From positions 558,001-622,000 of the forward strand of contig NBIV01000002.1 of the NCBI GenBank assembly GCA_003194525.1: a stretch of DNA of 64,000 nucleotides, read 5' to 3'. The translations under genes and the position numbers were made by a program. The notes beneath the pieces are model-generated. The model worked only from the letters and a program-made list of their open reading frames with translations, had not been told where the DNA came from and searched no databases. Shown piece by piece: positions 31,011 through 42,309 of the stretch (position 1 is the first letter of the stretch; every line of letters starts with the position of its first letter). Source of the DNA: Gracilariopsis chorda (taxonomy: Eukaryota > Rhodophyta > Florideophyceae > Gracilariales > Gracilariaceae).

Positions 31011-31286
31011 TTAGTTTTCCGACTTATTCGGAGCATATGCCGTTACGGCCACTGCGGGCGGGCCGCGAATCTGTCCGGCTTGAGAATGCTCCACATTCTG
31101 GGTCGTCGGAATTCCGCCCACGCGGTTCGGGTCACCGGCGACGAACGCCTTGGCTTTCCAATACATGGTGGCCGGTACTCTGCTGCGTTCAGCGTCTGTC
31201 AGTGACTCATAATTCGAGATAACTCGTTCCAAATCTCGAGCAGGTAGAGTACACTCCGCTGCTAAGTGGTGCCTCCCGTAGCGCAC
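31011..31286 (-). pseudogene. Gypsy-1 gag 3' end with damaged zinc knuckle
   Basis: In the same frame as gag but after an in-frame TAA. The nucleocapsid CCHC knuckle reads C-H-V-R-Y-G-R-H-H-L-A-A-E-C: the second Cys position is Arg (codon CGC, one transition from TGC), while the His and outer Cys residues remain. A frameshift follows before the protease. Confidence 0.65.
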
Positions 31287-31334
31287 GTGGCAGATGAGCC
31301 CTTCTCGGCGGGGCCGATATGCAGCTGCTGAGCG

Positions 31335-32972
31335 TTAATTTCCGCGTTGGTCCACCCATCCAGGCTTACTGGGCGTGAACCCGCCTTGTGGGGGAACCAC
31401 TCCAGCCTGACGCTGACGTCTGATATCAGCTAGGAGGAGCTCGGACTCCTCCGTAGGGGTATCTGTAGTTGGCAACTCCGTCGTCGGAACTGAGGTGTCT
31501 GGATAATCCAGGTAATGAAGCGCTTCTTCCAGCGTGTGGCTTTGGTCCCGTGGCATCGGGGATGACGACCGATAATCCTCGATGGTCTCAGCATATAGGG
31601 CTCTGGCCTTTGGTTTAGCCGAACGAACCGGCGAGTCCTTGGGCGTTACGAATGCCGTTGTACGGCGCTGTTGTCCGTGGGCACAGACCGCATCCCCTTC
31701 TGCTTGGGCATATTGGACGAGTTCCAAAAAGGTCATGCTGGCATGCTTTTCTCGCTGACGAGCCACTAACGATTTGATCACTGGATCTGACCCATCGACG
31801 AATAGCGTCATCTTGTCATCCGTGGAGTGCACGTTCCCGCACCTGGTGGCTGCGTTATTCAGCCTTGAGCTGTATTCTACCTCCTTTTCTCCAGGCTTCT
31901 GGGTTACATCCCGAAGGGTGAGGATAGCCTCGCGGATGGCATTGGATGTTGCGTAACTTCGCAGGAGATATTGCACGCCCTCAGGCCAGTTGGTGACTCC
32001 ACCTTCGTCTACCGTGAGCGAGCCGCTCACTGCTCGATACTGTTGTAGGGCAAACCCTGTCAAGAAATGTGGTAGAGCCACGAAAGCCTGCGCTTCGCTC
32101 ATACCAAGCATGTCTGCCTCGGTCACAAACCGGTAAAGGAAATCAAAGATTAAGATCGGGTCCTTCCCGTCGAACTTGAGATCACTCATTGCTATCTTCA
32201 GTCTCTTGATCTGATCCTTAACTCTTCCCGTTTCGCGACTCGTTCGCTTGAGTTTGCGTATTTTCAAACGATACAGACGGTAGTCTATAATTCTCCGATA
32301 AAGCGGATTAGTACAAGGTAGCACCTTGAGTCCCTTCTTTGCCGGGCCTCTCTTGCGGCGTATCCAAGCGGATGTTCCGCGGTGCTTAGATTTCTTCCTC
32401 GATTTACGAGTGTCATCGTCAGAGGAAGATTCCTCTGACGATTCCTCTTCAGATTCTTCTGAACTTGATCGGCTCTCCTCGGATTCCTCGGAATCTTCCG
32501 AATCTGAATTCAAGGCGGACCTCCGCATCTTTCCACGTTTCGATTTCGACTTCTTCGAACGGGTTTCCACGGGTGTGGGTCGTTCCACCTCCGTGTTGAG
32601 CGGGATGTTAACAGCACTCTGCGTGTGTACCGCTGCTCCCAGCCTCTCAAGGCGAGGGTTGACCCGGGTGAGGACTTCCTCGACGTCAACGGGTAGTCCC
32701 GATATTACCCCGGAGGCATTGCCTTGGCGTTCCATGACCTGATTGAGGTCCTCTCGGAGGGTCCGAACAGTAGCCGTGATCTGCAGATCGTGGGCTCGGC
32801 TCACCAAGGCGTGGTGTTCCACACGCAGGCGGTCCAAGGCACCAGTCAACACAGTAATCTGCAATTCCATTTCCGTGAGACGGGTTCGATGGGAGTCGGA
32901 CTCCTTCTGGAGTCGTTGCACCTCTGTGCGTAACTTGTCCTCAGTGGAGGTTCCTGCGGCGTTAGCCGCCAT
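31335..32972 (-). pseudogene. Gypsy-1 Gag
   Basis: 545 codons from an ATG at 32972. The N-terminus is a heptad-like coiled coil (residues 15-80). A Ser/Glu/Asp-rich acidic block (about 150-190) and a Lys/Arg block follow. The retrotransposon Gag capsid core is at about 255-420: LKFDGKDPILIFDFLYRF, then FALQQY, then LTLRDVTQKPGEKEVEY. It ends in a TAA just before the zinc knuckle, so Gag is cut short of its nucleocapsid. About 400 bp of leader separates its ATG from the 5' LTR. Confidence 0.85.
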
Positions 32973-33354
32973 GTTCGCTTCCGGAGTGGGTACTTCAGCC
33001 TCTGCTGGGATAGCGCCAGTTGATCGGGCCCTTGATCGTACGGCTTGCCTATAAAGGCGGTTCCCGGCTTCGACCGAAGTTCCAAGCCGCTGCGTCGGCG
33101 GAAGTTGTGCAGAGGGACCGGGTTATCCGGAGCTCGACTGACTTCGAGTCTGGACCATCTCCAGTACCTCTGTGCAACCTGTTGCGATATAGTCCCAGTC
33201 TTCTGGACGTCCCGTGTAGAGTCCGGCAGGCGGAGAACAAGTATGAAAATCGAGCTATGGCTCTTTTCAGCCGTCAGACTCGAGATGACTCGGTACTTCC
33301 GTAACCGGATTCCAAACGTGGCAATCCACGAGACAATGATGAAGCACACTTCTG

Positions 33355-33367
33355 GGTCGGGAGACCA
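33355..33367 (-). other. Gypsy-1 candidate primer-binding site
   Basis: On the minus strand TGGTCTCCCGACC begins 5 nt after the 5' LTR. TGG at this position is the usual complement of tRNA CCA ends. The identical 13 bases occur at the same position in Gypsy-2, which supports the call. The tRNA is not identified. Confidence 0.65.
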
Positions 33368-33372
33368 ATTCG

Positions 33373-33935
33373 TGTGGTACAACCACTAGGGGCGCGAGGC
33401 CACTCGGTAGCGATGTGGATGTCCACGAATTACCCTGATAATAGGGGTGCCGCTTGCGGCGGCAAGGCCTAGGGGTGCTTCTGTCCGGGTAACCGGGGTT
33501 CGGTCGCGTGAGCACGGGTGTAGCACGGGAATCCGTGTGGGGTGGAAGCTTAGTGGGAGACCACAAGTTAGAACTAGTCCGGAGGTCCGGTTAAGGCTCC
33601 AGGAACTAGGAACTTGGGTTCCGTCCCCCATGATCTTCCAGTTTACTGAGGTGCGACCCTTCCCGTCACTAAGTACTGCGGAGTGCCGCACTAGCTACAG
33701 TAAATAATATTAGAAATATCTAGATAATTCTAAGTAGATGGCCCGTGGCCAGCACCTACTGTGCACATCCCAAATAAAGTGGAAATCCACGTATGAACCG
33801 CACCCGCTCGTGCATCGCTCAGTGTCGCCTTGTCACAACCCTCGGGTTACCGAAAACACGTGTGACGTATGAACCGTCGCGTATCGACTTGGTGATTTCC
33901 GCACCTCGGATGACCGAGTTACTCCTTGCATCACA
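33373..33935 (-). repeat. Gypsy-1 5' LTR (563 bp)
   Basis: The promoter-side LTR of the reverse-oriented element, matching 24887-25449 at all but about 10 positions and flanked outside by GAGCA (33936-33940). Confidence 0.95.
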
Positions 33936-35297
33936 GAGCAACAACGGGAGCTCTCACCTCCGAAACGCGTGAATGAACAAAATCACCAACGCCAGCCATG
34001 GCGTGCTCACAACGTTACAAATGGCCCACAAACGAACTTCGGAGACAGCCGAGACAGGATAGCTCACTATATTGCGTCTCGTTTCAAAGATGAATCGTCT
34101 AAATTATCAGGAGCCCTTGGTGAATGTTGGGAGGAATTTCTGAGCGACTATAAGTATGCCGCTCTAGATTACAATCTATCCAACCATCAAAGACTCCAAT
34201 ACTTACACCACCTTTTGCGTGGAAACGCGAAACGTTTTTACGTACAAAACGTTGATGGCAGAGTGCGAAGTTTCAGGGAAGCTGCAGCAGTAATGGAAAA
34301 GGAGTATAATTCTCTTTCCCGTCAGAACCGCATTGCTGCCTATTTACGTAACTTACGAATCCAAAAATTTGTTTCAAAGAGCTCTTCATTAAGCGACGCT
34401 TTGGAGAAACTCCACGAAGAAATTTCAAAGTTGTCCCCATAAGGTCCTATGCACTGCCGATCCGAGCACAACAGAATCGAGTATTTACAGAATGCTGTAA
34501 TTGGTAATTTCTGGGCGCGAGATGCCTGCAGCAGGGCCAATGCGGGACTAATTAGTTATCATGAACTTTACGGTCAGTTGGAAGCCGCACTTCAACTGGA
34601 TCAAGAAGAGAAAATCGGTCGCATGCGAGATCATAAGAGTCCTCAGTTGGACTCACTTTCCACCGATCATTTTCAGAACTCTGACAAGAGTGAAGCGTTC
34701 TATCCTGGCCAATCCCGAAACGTACGTCACCCGCATCCCACAAACAGGGCAAACGTTCGTCAATCCAGGAACAAACGAAACGTTCAATGTTGGAATTGTA
34801 GAAAACCCGCACACGTAATTGCCGATTGCAGGCAACGCAAGGAACGCACCAATAATGCTGCCAGCCGTGTGCAATACTTGCATTGCAATGGCTATAAGGA
34901 CCAGAACAAGGCTTTGAAACGCGTCCTGTACGAAATCTGCCAACTATTCGAGGATTCCAGTGATGCCAATGAATTTGAAACCACGGAAACCTTCTTTGCT
35001 TGCAATAAAACGGCAGACAATAGTGCAAATGACGAAAAGTCTCATCCTTCAGAACAATTCTTTGTATCTAATTTTCGAACGCAGAATAGCGAACCTTCCC
35101 TCTCGAATTGCCTTGAGGATTTTTATCTGGGAGTACTAACGATTTCTGCCGTAGTGCTCCTCCAAAGCAGCAGAACAAGAAAGGACCAGACAAGTCCTCC
35201 AATGGCTCACCTCGAATCACTCGTTTTTGTACACGAAAGCAAGCACGATACAGTTCAGGAACACGTCGCTGGAACCTTGTTGATATTCACAACGTGA
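33936..35297 (+). pseudogene. Copia gag, 3' part, with zinc knuckle
   Basis: Resumes the gag frame after the Gypsy-1 insertion. A TAA at 34440-34442 interrupts the frame; beyond it the same frame continues (ORF from 34449) through helical Gag text (YLQNAVIGNFWARDA) to a clean nucleocapsid knuckle CWNCRKPAHVIADC (C-x2-C-x4-H-x4-C). The following sequence is degraded and stops at 35297. Confidence 0.8.
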
Positions 35298-35485
35298 ATA
35301 CAAGCTCATTCGAGAGAAACTGACGCGAATGTCAAGGAGCATGTCTGGATTCTGGCGCACAACAATCTGTAATAGGAAAACAACAAGCCCAAGCATACTG
35401 TAAACTTGTAGGCATTCCATTTCAGCTGAATCACTCCAACAAAGCTTTTAAATTTGGAGATGGCATATATTTCAGCCGTGGAACC

Positions 35486-36187
35486 ATGCAAGTACGCATT
35501 CCAATCCCCGGCAACACTTTTCTTCCACTTGAGATTGACGTCGTCGACGCCTCTGTACCCCTTCTTATTGGACTAGATATCTTGGACTTACACGCTCTTG
35601 TACCTGACAACGTGGACAACATGTTACTCAGCAAGAAGTTCAATTGGTCGATACCAATCACGCGGAAATTCGGTCATATGTACTTAGAATGGGACTTCTC
35701 TGACATTCTTTACACCAAGAGTGAACTCCGAAAAATGCAAATGCACTTCTACCATCCAAGCGCAAACAAGCTTTTCAACTTGATCTCCCGAGCTAAGCCA
35801 GAAAATGCCACGGTTGAGACCAGGAAACTCATCGAGCATATCTCAAAATCATGTGCCACGTGCCAACGTTTTACACCCCGGCCACAGTCCTTCCAAGTAT
35901 CCATTCCGGGCAAAATAATATTGAACAGTGAAATTGCTTTGGATCTTATGTTCTTGGACAAAATGCCAGTTCTACTCGTTGTCGACACACAAACGCACCT
36001 CAGCTCTGCAGTTTTCCTCAAGAGTCAGACCACTGAAGCAATCTGGTACGCATTTATCGGTTGTTGGGCCACGCTATACACCGGCTATCCAGACAAGATG
36101 AGACTGGATAAAGCCACAATTCACATCCGCTCGATGGAAAGAACTGACAAGCATGGCTGGGATCGCCTTACAGTTCTCAGGCGTTGA
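35486..36187 (+). pseudogene. Copia protease end, GAG-pre-integrase and integrase start
   Basis: A different frame from gag. It begins with the end of the aspartic protease (VPLLIGLDIL), then the pre-integrase zinc region (HFYHPSANKLFNLI and CATCQRF) and the start of the integrase core (ALDLMFLD, VVDTQTHLSSAVFL), with the second Asp in MRLDKATIHIRS. The text then degenerates and continues in the next frame from 36153. Confidence 0.75.
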
Positions 36188-36611
36188 AAGTCATAATTCC
36201 CTTGGAACCGATGAACGGTACCATGAACCCTTACGTCGTATCTACCAAAAGATTGGATACAGCGAGCCCGATGTTCCCATTGCCTTAGCCCTTTTACGTG
36301 CTGTCAAGGCTATGAACGATACAATCAACCCCGAAGGACTAGTACCTTCGCTACTCGTATTTGGAGTTCTTCCCCGCTTCCCGCCCTTTAGCACAGAACT
36401 TCCAAATCATGAAGAGCGAATGAGAGCTCTTCAAATTGCGCGAACTGAGATGGAAACCATCACTTCGGAGCTTCGTTTGCGCCCGTGCAATCGTGGCTCG
36501 CATTCCATCTGCCGCATCGACAACCTTGAAGATTGGACAAGAAGTTTTTGTTTATCGGGAGGAGTTGAAGCCAATAAAGTGGACTGGACCTTTCAGAGTT
36601 GTGAAAATTGA
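36153..36611 (+). pseudogene. Copia integrase C-terminal half
   Basis: Continues integrase after a frameshift: SGVESHNSLGTDERYHEPLR carries the probable catalytic Glu, then LRAVKAMNDTINPEGLVPSLLVFG. Another frameshift leads into 36436-36885. Confidence 0.7.
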
Positions 36612-38289
36612 AGACAAGCAGGTCTTCATTAACCGCAATGAAGAAACAGTCCAGCATTCTAATGCGCAAGTCAAACTCTTCCATCGTGACGAACTAATGA
36701 ACAATCTTCATACTTGTCTCCAACCAATTTTTCCTGGTGATTTTGAACTCTATGATGTTCAAATCACTGAAGTGTTAGGTCCTTCCGATCACCATCGGAA
36801 CCTACCAGCATTCAGTGAAGCTAAACGAAAAGAGCTGGCAGGATTAATATCCCGCGGAACGTGGAAAGTCATTAGACAAGACTAAGTGTCAGAAGACGCC
36901 AATATTCTCACTCGAAGATTTGTGCTCGCCATCAAAAACCCAGAAACTGATGAAGAAATATTCAAAGCCAGATTTGTCGCCCAAGGGCACAAAGATCCAG
37001 AAAAAGCTCTTCTTGTACACAATTCACCTAATCTAAGACAATACTCAACACGAATTCTCGTTACCATTGCCGCTATTCTTGGATATAGAGTATGGAACAC
37101 AGATGTTCGCCAAGCATACTTACAATCCGCGCAGAAACTCATGCGTAAAGTATACTTGAAGCCTACAAAAGAATTGGACCTTCCAGCAGACATGTTGTTG
37201 GAACTTCTCCGCCCTCTCTATGGACTCTCAGACTCTGGAGACTATTGGTACAGAACAATAACAACTCATTTGAAAGAAGACCTAGGAATGAAACCGACAA
37301 AATGAGATTTGTCACTATTTATGAAACACGAAAAGTCAAAGTTAACTGGATTAACGAGTGTTTACGTAGATGACCTTCTTCAATGCGGAACCGATCAATT
37401 CCTGCAACAGGCAACACTCACCATTCAGAAATTTGAATCAAAAGACTTGGAAATGGATTCCGCTTTATTTGCAGGCGTAAGAATACGCACAACCAGTAAC
37501 GGATTTTCACTAAGTCAGGAACATTATTCCAAAAGATTGCAAATTCTTCCGAAAGATTGCAACTTTTCTGATTTCCGTTCATTGAGACACAAACTTGCTT
37601 GGTTGACTCACACGCGACCAGACATTTGCTGTGCTGTCAAAATGGGTGCTCAAGTTACGGAACAATTTTTCTCAAGCGAAGATGTGAACAACATCAACAA
37701 AGTCATAAAACATATTCAGCAAAGTCAAAATGTAAATCTGAAATATGTGAAACTTGATATCAATTCACTCCGCCTCAAGGTATATTCCGATTCATCATTT
37801 GCTAACAATGCAGACAATTCATCCCAGATTGGATTCATTATTCTTCTCGTGGACAAGTTCGATAACTGCAATATTCTTCATTTCTCAAGTTACAAAAGCC
37901 GGCGCGTTACCAGATCCGTTTTAGGAGGAGAGCTATATGCATTCGCAGATGCATTCGGTATAGCTTATGTTATCAAACATGACTTAGAGTCAATAATTGG
38001 AAAACAAATTCCAGTCACAATGCTTACTGACTCAAAAAGTTTATTCGACGTAATAACAAAAAGCTCATCGACATCTGAAAAGCGACTAATGATCGACATT
38101 TCTGCAGTTCGTGAAGCCTACTCGAACCACGAAATTTCTGATGTTGGGTATATCACCTCCGCCAACAATCCCACCAATTGTTTTACCAAAGTTAAGAACT
38201 GTGATGCTTTGAACCAAATATTAAGTAATTCCAAATGCGTTTTAGATATTGATCAACTAGTTATACGTGATTTTATGCGACAATTGTAA
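36436..38289 (+). pseudogene. Copia integrase tail, reverse transcriptase and RNase H
   Basis: One frame interrupted by an in-frame TAA (36883) and an in-frame TGA (37303). The first part has KWTGPFRVVKIEDKQVFI (integrase C-terminal barrel). Reverse transcriptase follows: RFVLAIKNPETDEEIFKARF, VAQGHKD, WNTDVRQAYLQS (catalytic Asp), LYGLSDSGDYW and YVDDLL (YVDD box). RNase H is at 37780-38060: YSDSSFANN, GGELYAFADA and LTDSKSLFD. It ends with TAA at 38289, about 25 bp before the 3' LTR. The two stops and upstream frameshifts make the element non-autonomous as it stands. Confidence 0.87.
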
Positions 38290-38313
38290 GTCATGCGAGA
38301 AGAGAAGGGAATA

Positions 38314-38685
38314 TGAAGATAAGGCTCCGCTCCCCGTCCTTGTCAGACGCTGAGAAAAAGGGAGATGGAATGGACCATCTCACCATCCTTGGGGATGGTG
38401 AGAAAGCGTCCTGCCTTCTCACCATCCCCGAGGATGGTATGATGGCTGCTTACAATGCCGCATTCATGCGAGCATGTTAGGACTTTAACTACCGAGAAAG
38501 ACGACTAGCGTCTTTCTCTCTGAGTATAAAAGGAGGGAATAGAGCTCGGCCTTCGCCTCTCGTCTGTTCCCCAACCCATTATTATCATCAACTCTACCTC
38601 TTTAAGCAAAGGAATCATCCTTTTTGGGCCGCCCCTAGCTACCACTACAGGCCGCCCCTTTTTTTTAACGTATTATTTCACGACA
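38314..38685 (+). repeat. Copia 3' LTR (372 bp)
   Basis: Pairs with 23153-23523. It keeps an intact TATAAAAGG at 38525-38533, just after the perfect hairpin GAGAAAGACG/CGTCTTTCTC (38494-38518). An adjacent purine tract lies upstream. Confidence 0.92.
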
Positions 38686-39026
38686 ACTATGTTCCATTCC
38701 AGTAGAGATAAACCGCAATACATTTTCTTTCACATCTTCTTTTTCACAAATTCTGCGTGTCCAAATTTATTGGAGCGATGATCTTCTACAGTAGAGTTAT
38801 TACATATGGACATTGACATGCTTGCATGGTACCATACCCAGCCGAAATATTAAGAAACATATTTACAGAGCGAACATTTAAAAATAAATCTGATAGAACG
38901 ATTTTGGAGTGTCTTTTTCGTGGGTTCGCTCTTGAACGACCCCAAAATCTTGGACAATAGACAATTTCGATTTTTTTCACGCCCAAATGCAGAAAGACGT
39001 AACGAGGGGCAATTACATAAAACAGA
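38686..39026. other. Spacer between copia and the DNA transposon
   Basis: 341 bp of AT-rich sequence with no gene or repeat that I can support. Confidence 0.5.
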
Positions 39027-39031
39027 ATTAG

Positions 39032-39174
39032 CCCCATGGCAGTACGGTGAGGATTTTTCCTCACCGAATGTTTTCGGTGAGGCCCGGTGAGCCCGTCCCC
39101 AACTCACCGTATTTTCGTCCCACCGTCCCACTTTCTGGTGAGCTCACCAGGCTTTGGTGAGCTCACCGCACAGG
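39032..39174 (+). repeat. Left terminal inverted repeat
   Basis: It begins CCCCATGGCAGTACGGTGAGG. It contains a GGTGAGGATTTTTCCTCACC hairpin and two perfect GGTGAGCTCACC palindromes at 39137-39148 and 39156-39167. It matches the reverse complement of 55484-55645. Confidence 0.9.
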
Positions 39175-39313
39175 TCGGCAGTGGGGACGAAGATCTTGAC
39201 CAAGAATCTGTCATAAAGGCGGCCATTCGTTCCATTTACTCGACACAAACGATATGCCATCACCTGTTGCTGAGTGAAATGTCACCAGCGACCCTCATCA
39301 AGTTGAAGCGTTT

Positions 39314-40143
39314 TTGCCCAGTTTTGAGGAACATTATCATACGGCAAACGCTGACAGTGGTCTCGAGACTCCATCTTCCGGCCAACAGCAATCCCACCAA
39401 CGGTCCGAGCAGTATGAATTGCAGAGCATTACTCCAGTTCAGTTATATTTTGACGATGAAATAAGCTACGATGGTGCAAACACAAATGAAGAACATGTTG
39501 ACAAAATCTCTCAAACGCTTGACCAGTATATGGAAAATTTTTCAGATACAAAGACTAGTACCGAGAACGATGATGGAGACCCAAATTTTCAATACTCCCA
39601 ATCGTACGGCACATCGGCCAGTAGCGCCTCTGCCGAACAGCCTGCTCAAGTCATTAATAATGGATACAACAGTTCTGAAGAAGAGATTCGTGCTCTAAAA
39701 GAGGACTTGCGAACACCTAAAGCGATTCATAGCTTGGAGCGCCTACAATCAAGCCACATGGAGGCGCAACGTATTGCTGTCGAAGATGTATGGTCTTCTG
39801 TTTTCAGTTATGAAATGGACTGTACCTTCGATGATAGTTTGGACTCCAGCAACAAGAGTAGGTCAGGTGATTCTGAGCCAAATTGTGACAGTGGAAGGGG
39901 AGATTTAGATGAGGGTTTGAAGGATTGGACGTATTCCTCCCCTTTTAATGCTTTTGAGCTTGACATTGACGATATCAACTTTGAGCTCGGAAAACGGTTT
40001 GTAAAAGAAACAAACGCTGTGCCCGGCAACGTCATTAGAGAAGTTCGACAGATGTCTGTGAGGGAGTGGAGCCAGCAGTGGGGACACTGCCGGCGACCGG
40101 ATTGGATGCTACACGTGTGTGTGCTTGGCCTGAATGGGTTATT
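39314..40143 (+). pseudogene. Transposon ORF, N-terminal part, truncated by Gypsy-2
   Basis: An open frame of about 277 codons, acidic and Ser/Gln-rich (DDEISYDGANTNEEHVDKI, then ALKEDLRTPKAIHSLERLQ), ending VREWSQQWGHCRRPDW just before the Gypsy-2 LTR. The frame starts without ATG (TTG at 39314); an ATG-containing frame upstream (39087-39464) is in another phase, so a short intron or frameshift is likely. Acidic N-termini are common in piggyBac-type transposases, but I cannot identify a domain here. Confidence 0.5.
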
Positions 40144-40521
40144 TGTATTTTTATAATTTTTATTTATTTGTCCATAGGACTAGTATTAGTTACTGTAAAG
40201 TAGGGCACTTTACAGTGGCACAGGGTCGAGGCGCCTCGGTGCCGATACTTATGCACCTCGAGCTGCGCCTCCCCTTGGTCAGTAAACTCAGACACCATCT
40301 TGGTAACGACCAGCCCCCAAGCTTGCGGTTCCCACACCCTTAGGCTTCCAAGCAGCCGCTACTGCACATCCGTCCGGTAGGATTGCACCGTTAGCGTCTT
40401 CCCATTGTGCCTCCATACCAGAGGTGTCACCGTTGGCCTTTTCGCACGAGGACTGCTCTTCCACCGCTACCGCTACCGCGGAGACCTTTAAAAGTTTGCC
40501 CACTTGGCTTACTATCCTACA
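40144..40521 (+). repeat. Gypsy-2 left (5') LTR
   Basis: Runs from TGTATTTTTATAA to ...CTATCCTACA, directly followed by the primer-binding site. It contains TTTAAAAG near 40488 and an inverted repeat GGCGCCTCGGTGCC near 40230. Confidence 0.8.
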
Positions 40522-40523
40522 TT

Positions 40524-40536
40524 TGGTCTCCCGACC
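40524..40536 (+). other. Gypsy-2 candidate primer-binding site
   Basis: TGGTCTCCCGACC, 2 nt after the LTR, identical to the Gypsy-1 site. Confidence 0.65.
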
Positions 40537-40644
40537 TAGAATCCTCTAGGACAACCCGTGGACCTATTAGGAAAAGAAGACCATCTCAGGATTCTATCAC
40601 TTAGGATCTGACCGACGGACTGGTATACGGAAAACAACCGCCCC

Positions 40645-42309
40645 ATGGATACCGATTCTCGACAGAACAACGACCAGAGGACTCCTCAGGCTGGCCCCAG
40701 TGCACTCTCACCCGCTTCCGAAACCATTCGCCTCGCAGCCGATGCCGGCAGTGACCGTCGGTGTACGCGGAGTCAACCTCAAGGACGTCCATTGACCCCC
40801 GTGGATAATCCCGAAAGGATTGCGAGAGAGTCCAATTTGGCCGCTCGTCTCTGTTCCCGCCTCAACAGGATCAATTCCCAGCCGGCCACGCCGTCGCAAG
40901 ACGTACAGGACTCTTCCTCTAATGTGACGGAGGATCTCTCCAGAGGTCTCGCTGACACCCTTTGGCCGAGCATGAAACGACACTGTGAAGAGCACGTTCA
41001 GTCCATTTTGGATACCCGTTTTCCAGAGGTCCTAGACGGGATGATTGACCAACGGATTACTCGCCTCGTTCGTCAGGTCTTGGAGTCCACGACCTTCGTG
41101 GAAGCCGTGGCCTCTACCATTAGGATGGAGGTCACACGGCAGGTAGGCACACCGGCCATTGTGGCCAATATTCAAAGTAATCCATCGGCTTCCGTGTGGC
41201 AACCACACTCCGAACCCAGGGGAGTAGCTGCGCTACCAGCCCCTCGCCGAGTTAACCAACAGGACGACCAAATGTAAGTACACCCAGGGAGTGGAAGAGA
41301 GCCTCCCCGCCAAGAAGGGCTAATGGTTGCATGACCCATGAGGTAGCAGGGCTCCCAGCAGGCCCGCAGGTCCATTGGATTTGGCGATGACGAGATCGCT
41401 CCAGTGGACGAGCAGAATGTTGACCGAAGGAAGAAGAGAAGACCTAGAAGGAATAAGAAGTCGAGGAAGAGTAGAGACCATTCCGACGAGAGCGAAGATG
41501 GGTCCAGTTCGCATTCATCAATTTCTACCGATACGGACGCGGATGAGGCGGCTGTTTGACGTCTCAGGCCGCTGGCTACTACCAACTAACTTTTTAAGAA
41601 AGTGTTGGACTATCGGACTTACCGACTATGCGACAGGTCCTCAATGTATTCCGGTTCGGTGGCTCGACGAGTCAACAAGTGGGCCAAACGGATGCAGCTT
41701 ACCGTCACGGACAAGTTCTCGGGAACTGACCCGATTGCTGTCCTTAGGTTTCTGTCTCGATTCCGTACGGCCTGCGACCAGAACGTCGTCCATGAGGGAG
41801 CCGCTCTGTACCTGTTTCAGTTTTTCCTCAGTGGACAAGCGCGTGACCATGTGGTTTCGAAGATCTCCGGCACCAATGACCCAGTGGCTGCGACTGATAG
41901 GGAGCTCCTTACGTCCTAATTAAAGGTCGTTCATTACCTTTTGGAGACGTACGCCGCTGATGACGTAATTATGGATGCCCATCAGGACGTGATGTCCTTT
42001 AGGGAGAGCACGAACATGACCCAAACGGACTTTGCTGACCAACTGTGGAAGAAAGCCTACCGCTGTGGGAATGTGTTTTCCGAAGGACGACTTAAGCAGC
42101 ACTTCATCGCTGGATTGCTGCCGGCCATTAAGACTCATGTTTGCAATCACCACTCGGACAACCAGAGGCTTTCGTTCCGCCAGCTGGTTACGTATGCCGA
42201 AGAATATGGCAAAACCTATAGGACGTCCCGTCGGGCAACAGACCTGGAGACTAGAGGTCGAGCATCACCTTTGAGGTGGATCCAAAGTCCATATGGTCAA
42301 CCTTTCTGA
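40645..42309 (+). pseudogene. Gypsy-2 Gag, broken
   Basis: The first frame (40645-41277, 210 codons from ATG) carries the N-terminus (LWPSMKRHCEEHVQSILD) and ends in TAA. An acidic and basic segment lies in another frame (41375-41560, DRRKKRRPRRNKKSRKS). The capsid core resumes at 41602-41919 (KFSGTDPIAVLRFLSRFRTA) and, after another TAA, at 41941-42309 (ADQLWKKAYRCGNVF). The core aligns with the Gypsy-1 core. No CCHC knuckle is seen. Confidence 0.75.

Larger units (their letters stand above)
24887..33935 (-). mobile_element. Gypsy-1: Ty3/gypsy chromovirus nested in copia gag
   Basis: A 9049-bp element in reverse orientation. LTRs are 563 bp each (TGTGGTACAACC...TTGCATCACA as read on the plus strand) and differ at about 10 sites (about 2%). 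It is flanked by the GAGCA target duplication. A candidate primer-binding site lies at 33355-33367 and a G-rich polypurine tract at about 25450-25460 (as the minus strand). Order on the minus strand: gag, zinc knuckle, protease, reverse transcriptase, RNase H, integrase, chromodomain, which defines a Ty3 chromovirus. Coding frames are broken by several stops and at least two frameshifts. The low LTR divergence relative to the copia host element (about 6%) agrees with its later arrival. Confidence 0.95.
23153..38685 (+). mobile_element. Ty1/copia LTR retrotransposon, interrupted by Gypsy-1
   Basis: The element has flanking LTRs of 371 and 372 bp, both starting TGA[C/A]GATAAGG and ending TTTCACGACA. 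A purine tract (about 38298-38310) sits just before the 3' LTR. The gene order is gag, protease, integrase, reverse transcriptase, RNase H, which is the copia order. The LTRs differ at about 22 positions plus one indel (about 6% by eye), so the insertion is not recent. The coding frames carry in-frame stops and frameshifts. A Ty3/gypsy element (24887-33935) is inserted in gag. The 5-bp flanks (TAATA and ACTAT) do not match, so no target duplication is visible; end erosion or recombination is possible. Confidence 0.9.

Noticed and set aside
23148-38690. Target-site duplication for the copia element
   Set aside because: Flanks TAATA and ACTAT do not match; shifting the LTR boundary by a few bases does not produce a 5-bp repeat.
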